From an uncultured Clostridia bacterium (lineage in GTDB: Bacteria > Bacillota > Clostridia > Oscillospirales > Ruminococcaceae), in NCBI GenBank assembly GCA_947630825.1, contig CANRJA010000016.1:1-40442 (forward strand): a stretch of 40,442 nt of DNA, read 5' to 3'. Position 1 is the stretch's first letter; each line of letters opens with the position of its first letter. The position numbers and the translations under genes were made by a program. Below are positions 22,406-30,640 of this stretch, one piece after another. Below the pieces are notes generated by a model, which ran no database searches, was not told the DNA's origin, and saw nothing but the letters and a program-made list of their open reading frames with translations.

Positions 22406-23917
22406 ATGAAACTTGGAGAGAAGGTAAAGCAAATGATAAGAAATTGGCTTAATGTTGTTGAAGCGTCTGAGCAAAGCATTACGCTTATGGAAAGCACCAC
22501 CTTTGATACAGAAGTGCTAAGAGCGCAGTTGTGGTATAGAGGTGACGCTGACGAGTTGTTGCAGTTTTTCAGACAGCTAAATAAGCACGGAGATAAAACA
22601 GCTTTTTGGGAAAGTGTACCTACAGGGAAAGATAAGATACGCAAGATACACAGCGGTTTGCCTGCTGTGATAGCCGATACACTTGCATATATCGTTAAAT
22701 CCGACCTTGATGTTGTAGACATACAGCGGTCAGAGTGGGAAGAAATAGCCGAGAAAATAGACTTTGAGAACCTTGTCGGAAAGTGTGTTGTTGATACTCT
22801 TGTTGACGGTGATGGTGCTTTTAAGATTTCAGTCAATACCGAGCTTTCACCTTATCCGATAGTTGAATTTATCGGGGCTGATAAAGTAGAATATGAGAGG
22901 TCAAGAGGAATTATAACCGCTGTAATTTTTAAGACAGTTTACACAGTAAAAAGCAAGCGGTATATTCTTTATGAACGATATGGCAAGGGTTACATTGAAA
23001 CAAAACTTTTTGATGAAAACGAAAAAGAATATTCACTTGACGCAGTCCCTGAATTAGCACACATTATGCCAATGAAAATCGAAGGTAACAAAAAGAAATT
23101 TGCACCTTTGCTTGAGTTTAATGGCGATTATATAATGGCTGTGCCGGTTAAGTTTTATGATTCTAAGAAGTTTCCAGGCAGAGGCAAATCAATCTTTGAC
23201 GGCGGTAAGTCCGATTGCTTTGACGCTCTTGACGAGGTCATCTCTCAATGGTGGGACGCTATTAGAGTAGGGCGTGTTACTAAATATATACCTGAAGATA
23301 TGATACCAAGAGATTCAAAGACCGGCGATGTGCTGTCAGTAAACAGCTTTGGAACGAATTTTATTACAACTGCTTCTGTTAGATCAGAAACTGGAACAGA
23401 GCAATCAAAAATCGAAGTTGTACAGCCTGATATAAAGTACGAAGCCTTTCTAAGCTCTTATACAAACGCAATGCTTATGTGTCTGCAAGGACTTGTCTCT
23501 CCGGCAACGCTCGGAATAGATGTAGGCAAGATGTCAAGTGCTGACGCTCAACGTGAAAAGAAGGACGTTACAGGCAATACAAGAAACACTATTACAGCAG
23601 TTCTTGAAAAGGCTTTGCCAAAGCTGATTGAAGCAATACTACTTACATACGACAATATGCAGGAACAGGAATTAAAGGATTGCGGAGAGATTACCGTTTC
23701 ATTTGGCGAATACGGAGCGCCTGATTTCGATTCAAGGGTTGAGACAGTAGGCAAGGCTAGTTCTTACGGAATAATGTCAGTAGATACTCAGGTCGACGAG
23801 CTTTGGGGAAGCTCAAAGGACGACAAATGGAAAGCTGAGGAGGTACAGCGAATCAAGTCTGAAAAGGGGCTTGTTTCGGGTAATGATACATCAATAGGTG
23901 ACGAGCTTGAAATCTAA
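22406..23917 (+). CDS. Portal protein (SPP1 gp6-like)
   Basis: A 503-residue protein after GAGAGGAG. Opening helices, a clip/stem region with LVDGDGAFKISVN and a C-terminal crown with MSSADAQREKKDVTGNTRN match phage_prot_Gp6 portal proteins, and the length is normal. The dodecameric portal forms the DNA gate at the capsid vertex. Encoded between terminase and minor head protein, the usual order. Confidence 0.93.
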   Translation: MKLGEKVKQMIRNWLNVVEASEQSITLMESTTFDTEVLRAQLWYRGDADELLQFFRQLNKHGDKTAFWESVPTGKDKIRKIHSGLPAVIADTLAYIVKSDLDVVDIQRSEWEEIAEKIDFENLVGKCVVDTLVDGDGAFKISVNTELSPYPIVEFIGADKVEYERSRGIITAVIFKTVYTVKSKRYILYERYGKGYIETKLFDENEKEYSLDAVPELAHIMPMKIEGNKKKFAPLLEFNGDYIMAVPVKFYDSKKFPGRGKSIFDGGKSDCFDALDEVISQWWDAIRVGRVTKYIPEDMIPRDSKTGDVLSVNSFGTNFITTASVRSETGTEQSKIEVVQPDIKYEAFLSSYTNAMLMCLQGLVSPATLGIDVGKMSSADAQREKKDVTGNTRNTITAVLEKALPKLIEAILLTYDNMQEQELKDCGEITVSFGEYGAPDFDSRVETVGKASSYGIMSVDTQVDELWGSSKDDKWKAEEVQRIKSEKGLVSGNDTSIGDELEI

Positions 23918-23928
23918 GGAGTGTTAAA

Positions 23929-25617
23929 ATGCTTAGCTTTTTAGATATAGCAAAAATCTTTGAGGAAATCGAACTTAAGCTGATAGCCTCACTTAAACGA
24001 AACCTTTCAAGGCATAAGGCTTGGGAAAAGGAAGAAGGCTTTAAATGGTCTGCATGGCAAGCTGAGAAACTTAAGAATATGGAAAGGTTCAGACGTGAAA
24101 ATCAAGGCATTCTCGGTGAATATACGGATGTTATTGACAGAGAAACCCGAACGCTTATGCAAGAGGAGTTCAAAGAGGGCGAGGAGCTTGTAAACAGTCA
24201 GCTTGAGGAATTAAAAGGGGAAATGCCGGAGGCAAAGGAAAGCGACCTTGTAACGTCAGACAACTTTTTCGGTGTAAATCAAAAGAAAATGCACACTCTT
24301 ATGAATGACATTACACAGCTTGAAAAAGACGTTTCCTCTGCTGCTTTGAGAATGACAGATGATATATACCGTCAGACGCTTAATAAAGTACAGCTTTCAA
24401 TGGGAACAGGCTCAACATCACTCCAAGAGGCAATAGACAGCGCTGTAAAGGACTTTCTTGACAAGGGTATAAACTGTATTGAATATAAAGACGGACGGCG
24501 TGTGAACATTGCTGACTATGTCAGAATGGCATTGAGAACTACATCAACTAGGGCAACCTTGCAGGGCGAGGCAAAGCGGCGTACTGAGCTTGGATATGAC
24601 ACTGTGCTTGTCAGCCAGTACAGTGCTTGCTCTGATACTTGTCTTTCGTGGCAGGGCAGAGTTTATATTGATGATGTTTTCACCGTATGGGAGGGCGAAA
24701 TAAACGGTGACAGAGGGAAGTCAAACTACTGTGGTAAGTGGTTTACTCTCTTGTCTGTAGCAATACGAGCAGGCTTGTTTCACCCTAACTGCAGACATAC
24801 AATGTCAACGTGGATAGACGGTGTAAGCTCTAAGCCCGAGCCTTTAGATATAAGCAAGGTAAGAGAAAATGCAAAACTTGAAGCAAAACAGCGCAGGCTT
24901 GAAAATAAGATTAGGCAAGCTAAACGGCGTGTACTTGGTTATTCCGACCCTCGTAACATTAAACAGGCTAAGTCTGATTTAAAAGAGGCTCAAAGGGAAT
25001 TAAGAGAGTTTATTAACGAGCATTCAGATGTCTTGAAAAGAGATTATAACAGGGAAAAGGTTGAACCTAGAGAGCTTAATAAAACGCTTGACAAACAGGG
25101 TGGAAATGATATAATAAAGGCAGAGGGAGAGGATAAGATGACTATTGGTTCAATTGAAAAGCCCATAGAAACGCCAATAGAGCAGAGGAATACAGGGAAG
25201 GGAAATCCTAATGCTATATTGACATTTGGGATTGATTTGAACAATAGGCAAAAGGCTATTCTTGAACAGTTACCTGAATTTGATAGTCGTATAATTATAA
25301 AAAAGAAATCTGTTAATATGGCTGATTTATCTGCTTTTACCGCTAACACAGGTCATGAATTTGCGTTGTTTACAAAAGGCAATGAAAGATTAATAATTCG
25401 TGGCAACGAAAATATGGTTGACATAAGTATAGATGACGCAAAAAAATTAGCTGATTTAGGATATAAATGGAGCGGTCACACTCATCCAGGAATAGATTTT
25501 TTATGTATGCAGCCCTCAGATGGTGATTACTCAATTTTAAAATGTTTTAAACAGAATAACGCTGTTGTATATAATTCAAAAGGTGATTTCAGAACATTTC
25601 AAAAAAGGAGTGAGTGA
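23929..25617 (+). CDS. MuF-type minor head protein with C-terminal JAB/MPN-like domain
   Basis: A 562-residue protein. Residues about 1-330 are a minor capsid protein (Phage_min_cap2/MuF type): helical N terminus, then ALRTTSTRATLQGEAKRR, QYSACSDTCLSWQGRVY and the conserved HPNCRHTMSTW. A basic coiled coil (about 310-370) leads to an added domain (about 415-562). That domain has E477 (GHEFALF), H517-x-H519 (SGHTHPG) and S530-x2-D533 (PSDGD), the full JAMM zinc set E...HxH...SxxD. Such C-terminal modules on MuF proteins are typically toxins or peptidases carried in the virion. The motif is seen; activity is inferred. A small gene with its own strong site follows at once. Confidence 0.85.
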   Translation: MLSFLDIAKIFEEIELKLIASLKRNLSRHKAWEKEEGFKWSAWQAEKLKNMERFRRENQGILGEYTDVIDRETRTLMQEEFKEGEELVNSQLEELKGEMPEAKESDLVTSDNFFGVNQKKMHTLMNDITQLEKDVSSAALRMTDDIYRQTLNKVQLSMGTGSTSLQEAIDSAVKDFLDKGINCIEYKDGRRVNIADYVRMALRTTSTRATLQGEAKRRTELGYDTVLVSQYSACSDTCLSWQGRVYIDDVFTVWEGEINGDRGKSNYCGKWFTLLSVAIRAGLFHPNCRHTMSTWIDGVSSKPEPLDISKVRENAKLEAKQRRLENKIRQAKRRVLGYSDPRNIKQAKSDLKEAQRELREFINEHSDVLKRDYNREKVEPRELNKTLDKQGGNDIIKAEGEDKMTIGSIEKPIETPIEQRNTGKGNPNAILTFGIDLNNRQKAILEQLPEFDSRIIIKKKSVNMADLSAFTANTGHEFALFTKGNERLIIRGNENMVDISIDDAKKLADLGYKWSGHTHPGIDFLCMQPSDGDYSILKCFKQNNAVVYNSKGDFRTFQKRSE

Positions 25618-25618
25618 T

Positions 25619-25873
25619 ATGTGTAAATTATTTACTAAATATGAAAAGGAAATAGAGAGATATTGCATAGAAAATAGTCTTAGCTTTGCAAAGGCAAAGA
25701 GACTTCCTCAATGTTGGGGAAAAAATGATATATGGTTACAGTATCACGACCCTGAAAAAGGAAAAAACGGATTGACAGATGAAACGCCTGCACCAATAGT
25801 GCTTAAAATATTTATTGATGATGGAAAGGTTTCATTTGAACAAACCGAATATACAAAAAAATACCTTTCATAA
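25619..25873 (+). CDS. Small protein, candidate partner/immunity of the MuF-JAB fusion
   Basis: An 84-residue protein. ATG at 25619, one base after the preceding stop, with AAAAGGAG inside the end of the previous gene. The sequence MCKLFTKYEKEIERYCIEN... has a helical start and a beta-rich end (PIVLKIFIDDGKVSF). No family recognised. Its tight coupling after a toxin-like C-terminal module and before a terminator suggests an immunity or cognate partner; that is positional inference. Confidence 0.62.
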   Translation: MCKLFTKYEKEIERYCIENSLSFAKAKRLPQCWGKNDIWLQYHDPEKGKNGLTDETPAPIVLKIFIDDGKVSFEQTEYTKKYLS

Positions 25874-25889
25874 GTAAATTATTTATTTA

Positions 25890-25923
25890 ATACCGCTTAT
25901 ACGTTTGTATAAGTGGTATTTTT
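25890..25923 (+). terminator. Strong intrinsic terminator in the head operon
   Basis: A 13-bp stem ATACCGCTTATAC / GTATAAGTGGTAT (25890-25902, 25907-25919, one G-T pair), GTTT loop, then TTTTT. It separates the MuF module from scaffold and capsid genes. Confidence 0.9.
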
Positions 25924-25946
25924 ATGCCTAAATTTAATAGTTAGTT

Positions 25947-25977
25947 AAGCACTTGGCTTTGGCTGAGTGCTTTTATT
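25947..25977 (+). terminator. Second hairpin-T terminator
   Basis: AAGCACT / AGTGCTT stem (25947-25953, 25966-25972) followed by TTTTATT. It lies between two copies of ATGCCTAAATTTA (25924-25936 and 25978-25990), suggesting the hairpin segment arose by a local duplication. Confidence 0.65.
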
Positions 25978-26003
25978 ATGCCTAAATTTAAGGGGGTGAT
26001 GTT

Positions 26004-26093
26004 ATGCCGGTATCGGTACAAATTACGTTAATTATCTGCGTTACGCTGGTTAGTATTTTTGGAATACTGACCTTTGGCGGCAAACGCAAGTAA
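26004..26093 (+). CDS. 29-residue single-TM peptide
   Basis: ATG at 26004 after AGGGGGTGAT with ideal spacing. The product MPVSVQITLIICVTLVSIFG... is one membrane helix followed by GGKRK. The strong ribosome site, and the position as first gene after two terminators, argue that it is real. No family recognised. Confidence 0.55.
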   Translation: MPVSVQITLIICVTLVSIFGILTFGGKRK

Positions 26094-26126
26094 TTATATA
26101 AAATTTTAAGAAAGGAAGGTAAAACA

Positions 26127-26711
26127 ATGCCAGAAGAAAAAAAGAAAAAGCCTGATGAGGGAACAGAACCTGAGGAAAAGAAAATTGACACTTCAGGCGA
26201 AGGTGAAAAGGAAAAGTCTGCGGAAACAGACGACAAACCCAAAGAGAATACAGAGGAAAAGCCGGCAGACGACAAGCAGGCTGATGAAAACGGCGAGGGT
26301 GCTGACAAGAAAGATGAGAAGCCTGATGAAAAGCAGGAGGAAAATCCTGCTGAGAAGTCTGATACTGAGGAAAACAAGCCCGATGTTCCTCAGCTTTCAG
26401 AAACTGACAGGCTAAAGGCAGAAAATCTCAGGCTTAAAACCGAAAACGAGGCAATGAAAATCGGGTTTAATCCCGATGTAGTTCAGGACGCTGTTGTACT
26501 CGCTGAGGATATTGTCAAGCGTGAGGGTGTAGAAATCACAGCGGCTTTGCAGTCGGTTGCAAAAAAGTACCCTGATTGGAAATCGGGCGGAGAGAAGAAA
26601 GACGATAAGTCAAAGGGCGGTTTTAAGGTCGGAGCTGACAGCGAGGACAAAAAGAATACGTCTGAAGACAGGCTTCGTCAAGCGTTTGGAATTAAAAAGA
26701 AAGATAAGTAA
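26127..26711 (+). CDS. Capsid scaffolding protein
   Basis: A 194-residue, highly charged protein. The N-terminal half is Lys/Glu/Asp/Pro-rich and disordered. A helical central part (LSETDRLKAENLRLKTENEAMKIGF, shown here in part) continues into a coiled coil, and the basic C terminus ends AFGIKKKDK. The position immediately before the major capsid gene and the composition match DUF4355-type scaffolds, which guide prohead assembly and then leave or are cleaved. Confidence 0.85.
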   Translation: MPEEKKKKPDEGTEPEEKKIDTSGEGEKEKSAETDDKPKENTEEKPADDKQADENGEGADKKDEKPDEKQEENPAEKSDTEENKPDVPQLSETDRLKAENLRLKTENEAMKIGFNPDVVQDAVVLAEDIVKREGVEITAALQSVAKKYPDWKSGGEKKDDKSKGGFKVGADSEDKKNTSEDRLRQAFGIKKKDK

Positions 26712-26728
26712 AGAAAGGATGATGTTTT

Positions 26729-27634
26729 ATGTCAAATGTAATTAACTATGCGACAAATTTCAGTAATCAGCTTAGAGAGCTTTACGGTCAAGAACTGACC
26801 TGCGACGCTCTCTATCACTCGAACACAGATATTCAGATTAGCGGAGCTAAGGAGATTAAAATCCCGACGCTTTCTGTTTCTGGATACAAAGACCATTCAC
26901 GCAGTTCTATGACTTTTAATGCCGGAACTTACAATAATGATTATGAGACAAAAACTCTCGACCACGACCGTGACATTGAATTTGCGATCGATCCAATGGA
27001 CTTTGACGAGACTGACACTGTGCTGTCTCTTGCAAATGTGCAAAATCGATTTGAGAGATCACAGGCTATTCCAGAGCTTGACTGCTATACTTACTCAAAG
27101 CTCTATTCAGAGGCAAAAAGGGTGGGTGCGTCTGTTAAGACGGAAGCTCTTACTACGCAGAATATTCTCTCAGACTTTGACGGTAACCTTGAAATTCTCG
27201 AGGATAAGGGTGTGCCGCTTGACAGACTTATTTTGTATTGTACGCCTACATACAAGAAACTCCTTAAGAATGCTGAGGGTATTCAGAGAACGCTTGATAT
27301 TAAGAGCGGCGGCGGTATTGACAGACGTGTTCACAGTCTTGACGATATCGGAACAATAGTAACTGTTCCGTCTGCAAGATTTAAGACCTTGTATGAATAC
27401 ACAGACGGCTGCAAGGCTGCAGGTAACGCAAAGGCTATTGACTATATTCTCGTTGACCCTGAGGCTCAGATTTCGAGAGTTAAATACTCGTATATTCACT
27501 TGTTTGCTCCCGGTTCTGACAGCAGAACAGCAGACAAGTATCTGTATCAGAACAGAAGATACAACGGCACTTTTGCAATAGACCATCTATTCAAAGACGG
27601 TTGTATTATTCACGCTGAAGCAGAAGGGGAATAA
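26729..27634 (+). CDS. Major capsid protein
   Basis: A 301-residue protein after GAAAGGATG. Sequence features of the HK97-fold capsid in SPP1/phi-type Bacillota phages: KEIKIPTLSVSGYKDHSR, DHDRDIEFAIDPMDFDET, and a C-terminal RKYSYIHL-like strand region (RVKYSYIHLFAPGSDS). Length and the position right after the scaffold fit. Codon use is richer in C-ending codons than in the early genes, as expected for the most abundant virion protein. Confidence 0.93.
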   Translation: MSNVINYATNFSNQLRELYGQELTCDALYHSNTDIQISGAKEIKIPTLSVSGYKDHSRSSMTFNAGTYNNDYETKTLDHDRDIEFAIDPMDFDETDTVLSLANVQNRFERSQAIPELDCYTYSKLYSEAKRVGASVKTEALTTQNILSDFDGNLEILEDKGVPLDRLILYCTPTYKKLLKNAEGIQRTLDIKSGGGIDRRVHSLDDIGTIVTVPSARFKTLYEYTDGCKAAGNAKAIDYILVDPEAQISRVKYSYIHLFAPGSDSRTADKYLYQNRRYNGTFAIDHLFKDGCIIHAEAEGE

Positions 27635-27650
27635 AGGGAAGGTGACTATA

Positions 27651-27935
27651 ATGAAAGCAATTAAGGACAATAAGGTGTATACCGTAGATGAGACAACAAA
27701 GGACGCTTACCTTGCACAGGGCTTTAATATCACCGATGATAATGGTAAGGTTATCGAGCGTTCTCCGTCAAGCTCTGTAAGCTATGAGGCTTATTCAAAG
27801 GTGGTTGCCGAAAACAAGGCTTTAAAAGCTGAAATTAAAAAGCTGAAAGCCGAGAATGAAAAGCAGGGTTATAATATTGATGATGATGAAGAAAAAATAG
27901 AGGATTCATCTAAAAAGAAAGGCAAGGCGAAGTAA
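27651..27935 (+). CDS. Small coiled-coil head-associated protein
   Basis: A 94-residue protein; ATG at 27651 after GGGAAGGTGA. A short N-terminal beta part (KAIKDNKVYTVDETTKDAYLA) is followed by a coiled coil (VVAENKALKAEIKKLKAEN) and a charged tail of Asp/Glu then Lys. Typical of small proteins between the capsid and connector genes; exact role unknown. Confidence 0.65.
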   Translation: MKAIKDNKVYTVDETTKDAYLAQGFNITDDNGKVIERSPSSSVSYEAYSKVVAENKALKAEIKKLKAENEKQGYNIDDDEEKIEDSSKKKGKAK

Positions 27936-27936
27936 A

Positions 27937-28293
27937 ATGTATCTAAGTCCTGACGAGTATATCGGTGAAATACCAAAAGATGAGCTTGTGCAGAGGCTGT
28001 CCGACGCTCAAAGGGCGGTTGACGGTCTGACATTTAACCGAATAGTAAAACAGGGCTTTGATAATCTTACGGAATTTCAGCAAGGTCTTGTTAAAGAGGC
28101 AGTTAAGAAACAAGCGAATTTTGCTTACAACAATGCAGAATTACTTGAAAGTCCGTTAAGCGGCTACAGCATATCAGGGGTTTCAATGTCCTTTGACCGT
28201 TCAAAGGTGCTTACGATCGGAGGAGTTACAACTACAAACGAAGTTTACGGTCTGCTTTTGCAGACCGGGCTTTGTTATCGTGGAATTGGCTGA
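27937..28293 (+). CDS. Head-tail connector (gp15/gp6-like)
   Basis: A 118-residue protein starting one base after the previous stop. An all-helical core (ELVQRLSDAQRAVDGLTFNR, EFQQGLVKEAVKKQANFAY), with a hairpin segment that ends in LLLQTGLCYRGIG, matches adaptor proteins that dock under the portal. First of four neck genes in the standard order. Confidence 0.82.
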   Translation: MYLSPDEYIGEIPKDELVQRLSDAQRAVDGLTFNRIVKQGFDNLTEFQQGLVKEAVKKQANFAYNNAELLESPLSGYSISGVSMSFDRSKVLTIGGVTTTNEVYGLLLQTGLCYRGIG

Positions 28294-28309
28294 ATTAGGG
28301 GGAGTTAAA

Positions 28310-28648
28310 ATGAAATATCCTAAATTAGTTCCTGATAAGATATGTACTACCAATGTCAGGATTGTAAAAACCGGTGGACTTAATCGTGACGGTTCTCCTA
28401 AAGAAACAGAGATTTTTAACGGAAAGTGCTTTCACGATGAAAAGTCATTTCAAAAGCTGAATGCTGAAAAACAGCTTATAACGCTTTCAGGTAAACTCTT
28501 TTTCAACGGTGATATTGCTCCCGACAGTGATATTATAAGCGGAAGCGTAGAAATAGAGGGCAGCAAAGAATCAAGGATAATAAACAGTTCATATAAAGGC
28601 AAAAATCCTGATGGTACAGTCAATTATACTATGTTGGAGTTGGTATAA
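28310..28648 (+). CDS. Head completion/stopper protein
   Basis: A 112-residue protein. ATG at 28310 after AGGGGGAG; the longer frame back to 28193 is antisense-free but lacks a site. Beta-rich sequence (VRIVKTGGLNRDGSPKETE, GDIAPDSDIISGSVEIEG). By position between the connector and minor capsid genes this is the stopper (gp16-type) of the neck; sequence similarity alone is weak. Confidence 0.7.
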   Translation: MKYPKLVPDKICTTNVRIVKTGGLNRDGSPKETEIFNGKCFHDEKSFQKLNAEKQLITLSGKLFFNGDIAPDSDIISGSVEIEGSKESRIINSSYKGKNPDGTVNYTMLELV

Positions 28649-29010
28649 TGGGTATTAAAATTACACTTGATATGCAGGTTATAAAAATGCTTGAAGATGA
28701 AGCAAAGAAGTCAGCAGAACTAGCTATGGAACAGCTTCAGCAGGATATACAAAACGAGCAGACTATGCCGTTTAATACTGGAGATATGCAAAATAACCAG
28801 ACCTTTGTTGCAGTTGAGGGAGATTGCACAAGACTAGTCACAGGTTCGCCTCAAGCAAGACGCTTGTATTATCACCCTGAATACAAATTTCAGCGAGGTA
28901 AGAATAAACACGCAGGTGCTAAGTGGCTTGAACCATATATCAGCGGCGACAAAAAGGATTTTGTCAGAGATGCTTTTGTTGAAATCTATAAGAAAAGGAC
29001 CGGTGTATGA
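28648..29010 (+). CDS. Minor capsid / tail-completion protein (HK97 gp10-like)
   Basis: A 120-residue protein whose ATG overlaps the preceding stop (TAATG). The helical N terminus (VIKMLEDEAKKSAELAMEQL), then FNTGDMQNNQTF, ARRLYYHPEYKF and GAKWLEPYI, match the Minor_capsid_2 family. Acts at the head-tail joint. ATGA overlap with the next gene. Confidence 0.85.
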   Translation: MGIKITLDMQVIKMLEDEAKKSAELAMEQLQQDIQNEQTMPFNTGDMQNNQTFVAVEGDCTRLVTGSPQARRLYYHPEYKFQRGKNKHAGAKWLEPYISGDKKDFVRDAFVEIYKKRTGV

Positions 29011-29399
29011 TGACCTTGCTAAATATCGCCGATATGCTTGCGGATATACTCAATTTTGAAGATGTCTATGCAGGCAATCTTGACGGCAACCAAAATTGTG
29101 CTATTGGAGTGTATAACTCTAAGCAAAGCACAGATAAGCAGATTTGTCTAGGCGGAAAGGCTCAGACAAAAACAAACTATAAACATATTTCAATACTTAT
29201 TCACTGGACTAATAATCCTACAGCTTGTGAGGAGAAAGCCGAAGAAATTTCAGATTTGTTGTCTGATATAAGAGACTATAGTATCAGCGGTAATATTATA
29301 AAGTTCATTCAGGTAAAAGACCCTCAAGATGTGGGAAAGGACGATAAAGGTATTTGTGAATTTGTAGTTGAAGCAACAATAATTTATGAAAGGAAATGA
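29007..29399 (+). CDS. Tail terminator / Minor_capsid_3-like protein
   Basis: A 130-residue protein. The first of two adjacent ATGs overlaps the previous stop. N-terminal LLNIADMLADILNFEDVYAG and C-terminal strands (YKHISILIHWT, ICEFVVEATIIYE) match the tail terminator fold that caps the tail tube at the neck. Followed directly by the tail tube gene, as expected. Confidence 0.85.
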   Translation: MMTLLNIADMLADILNFEDVYAGNLDGNQNCAIGVYNSKQSTDKQICLGGKAQTKTNYKHISILIHWTNNPTACEEKAEEISDLLSDIRDYSISGNIIKFIQVKDPQDVGKDDKGICEFVVEATIIYERK

Positions 29400-29404
29400 T
29401 TATA

Positions 29405-29857
29405 ATGCCAACACAAAAAACAGGTGTTTACCCTTGCTATGAAAACCAGTTTCAAATTGATAAAAGCGGCGGTACTGGAGAGGAAGCTACTCTCGTTGGA
29501 ATAGCCGATATGGAGAATTTTTCTGTATCAATCGACGGTAACGTGGAAGAATGGAAGCCTTTTGAGCATAAAGGCTGGGTAAGAAGACTTGTTACAGGCA
29601 AGTCGATTACTATTAGTATAAGCGGAAAACGAAATGTAGGAGACGAAGGAAACGATTATATAAACGGTCTTGCTCTTAAAACCGGTGCTGACGCAACAAC
29701 CACTCTCGTTTGGAATTTCCCTGACGGAGCTAAACTTACTATCAAGGGAGTAGTCAGCGTAACTGAATGGGGTTCAGGCGAATCAACAGCGGTAGCTCCG
29801 CTTGCATTTGACTTTATGTCAGACGGTAAGCCTGAGTTTTCAGCGGCTGCTGCATAA
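29405..29857 (+). CDS. Major tail tube protein (phi13-like)
   Basis: A 150-residue protein. The ATG at 29405 is preferred over 29396, which sits only 1-2 bases from the AAAGGA site. MPTQKTGVYPCYENQFQID opens a beta-rich protein with DMENFSVSIDGNVEEW, RRLVTGKSITISISGKRN and PLAFDFMSDGKPEF, all typical of phage tail tube proteins. Followed by a terminator that should make it more abundant than downstream tail proteins. Confidence 0.92.
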   Translation: MPTQKTGVYPCYENQFQIDKSGGTGEEATLVGIADMENFSVSIDGNVEEWKPFEHKGWVRRLVTGKSITISISGKRNVGDEGNDYINGLALKTGADATTTLVWNFPDGAKLTIKGVVSVTEWGSGESTAVAPLAFDFMSDGKPEFSAAAA

Positions 29858-29899
29858 AACTTAAAGCTATTTAGTAGAAAAGGCTTAACAACATAATAA

Positions 29900-29929
29900 C
29901 AGCGCTCCTTTTTTGGGGCGCTGATTTTT
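29900..29929 (+). terminator. Terminator after the tail tube gene
   Basis: CAGCGCTCC / GGGGCGCTG stem (29900-29908, 29915-29923) with a T6 loop, then ATTTTTT. Some read-through must feed the chaperone and tape measure genes, giving stepped expression. Confidence 0.9.
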
Positions 29930-29949
29930 TATAAGAAAGGATTTTGATT

Positions 29950-30294
29950 ATGGCAAAGATGTATACGCTAGACAATAAATTACTAGTAGGTTCTCCTGAA
30001 ATCAGAATAGGAGATGAAATTCTGCCGGTTGACGACCGCAAGAAAAATGTCGAAAAGATATTAAAACTTTATAACGATAAAGATGTAAATACAGAAGACA
30101 AAATTTCCGAAGATGACTTAAACCGTTTAGATGAAGCCGTAAAGTTAGCTTTGGGAAAAGACGGAGCTAAAAAGGTTGACGCTATGAACCTTTCGTGGGC
30201 GGCGTATCAGGCGCTATTTGAGCTTATTATGGCGGCCGTAATGGGTGAAGAACCCGAAAACTTGGAGGAACGATTTCCTAAAAAGAAGCAATGA
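29950..30294 (+). CDS. Tail assembly chaperone, short form (gpG-like)
   Basis: A 114-residue protein; ATG at 29950 after AAAGGATTTTG. It has a compact N-terminal beta part (MYTLDNKLLVGSPEIRIG) and a helical C-terminal half ending MGEEPENLEERFPKKKQ. The gene between tail tube and tape measure is the G chaperone in siphophages. A second ORF without a start continues in another frame (30275-30625), so this is probably the unshifted product. Confidence 0.8.
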   Translation: MAKMYTLDNKLLVGSPEIRIGDEILPVDDRKKNVEKILKLYNDKDVNTEDKISEDDLNRLDEAVKLALGKDGAKKVDAMNLSWAAYQALFELIMAAVMGEEPENLEERFPKKKQ

Positions 30295-30625
30295 TGAGCC
30301 GGTATATGATGTTGAGTTTGACAAGGAGCTTATAAAGCAGAGTATTGCAAAACAATATCATATATTACCGAGCGAGCAGGACGAGCTTCATTACAGCGAT
30401 TGGGCTTTGCTGGTAAGCGGTCTTATGGACGACACTCCGCTTGGGAGGGTCGTAGAGGTGCGCTGTGAAACTGACAAGGAGCGTATAAAAGCCTTTGGTG
30501 CAGGTGAAATGAGAATAAGACGTGAATGGAACGAGTTTCTTGCCAATAAGAAATGTGAAGATCCTGAAAAGGCAAAGGCTGATATATTGGAGCTTGAAAA
30601 AATGCTTGCTGAGATGTTCAGTTAA
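30275..30625 (+). CDS. Frameshift extension of the tail chaperone (gpGT, Gp15-like)
   Basis: About 117 residues in the +1 (equivalently -2) frame relative to the gene before. This frame has no ATG/GTG/TTG until the middle of the conserved domain, so it must be reached by frameshifting near TTTCCTAAAAAG (30274-30285), just before the stop at 30292. TTT-C would let tRNA-Phe slip +1 onto TTC. The extension (YDVEFDKELIKQSIAKQYHI, YSDWALLVSGLMDDTPLGRV) resembles bacteriophage Gp15. The fused GT binds the tape measure during tail assembly. The exact slip site is inference. Confidence 0.75.
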   Translation, partial: FLKRSNDEPVYDVEFDKELIKQSIAKQYHILPSEQDELHYSDWALLVSGLMDDTPLGRVVEVRCETDKERIKAFGAGEMRIRREWNEFLANKKCEDPEKAKADILELEKMLAEMFS

Positions 30626-30640
30626 GGAGGTGAATGATAG

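Noticed and set aside
26127-26415. Alternative frames across the scaffold gene and Ser/Phe-rich minus-strand frame
   Set aside because: By-products of the Lys/Glu-rich scaffold coding sequence; no ribosome sites.
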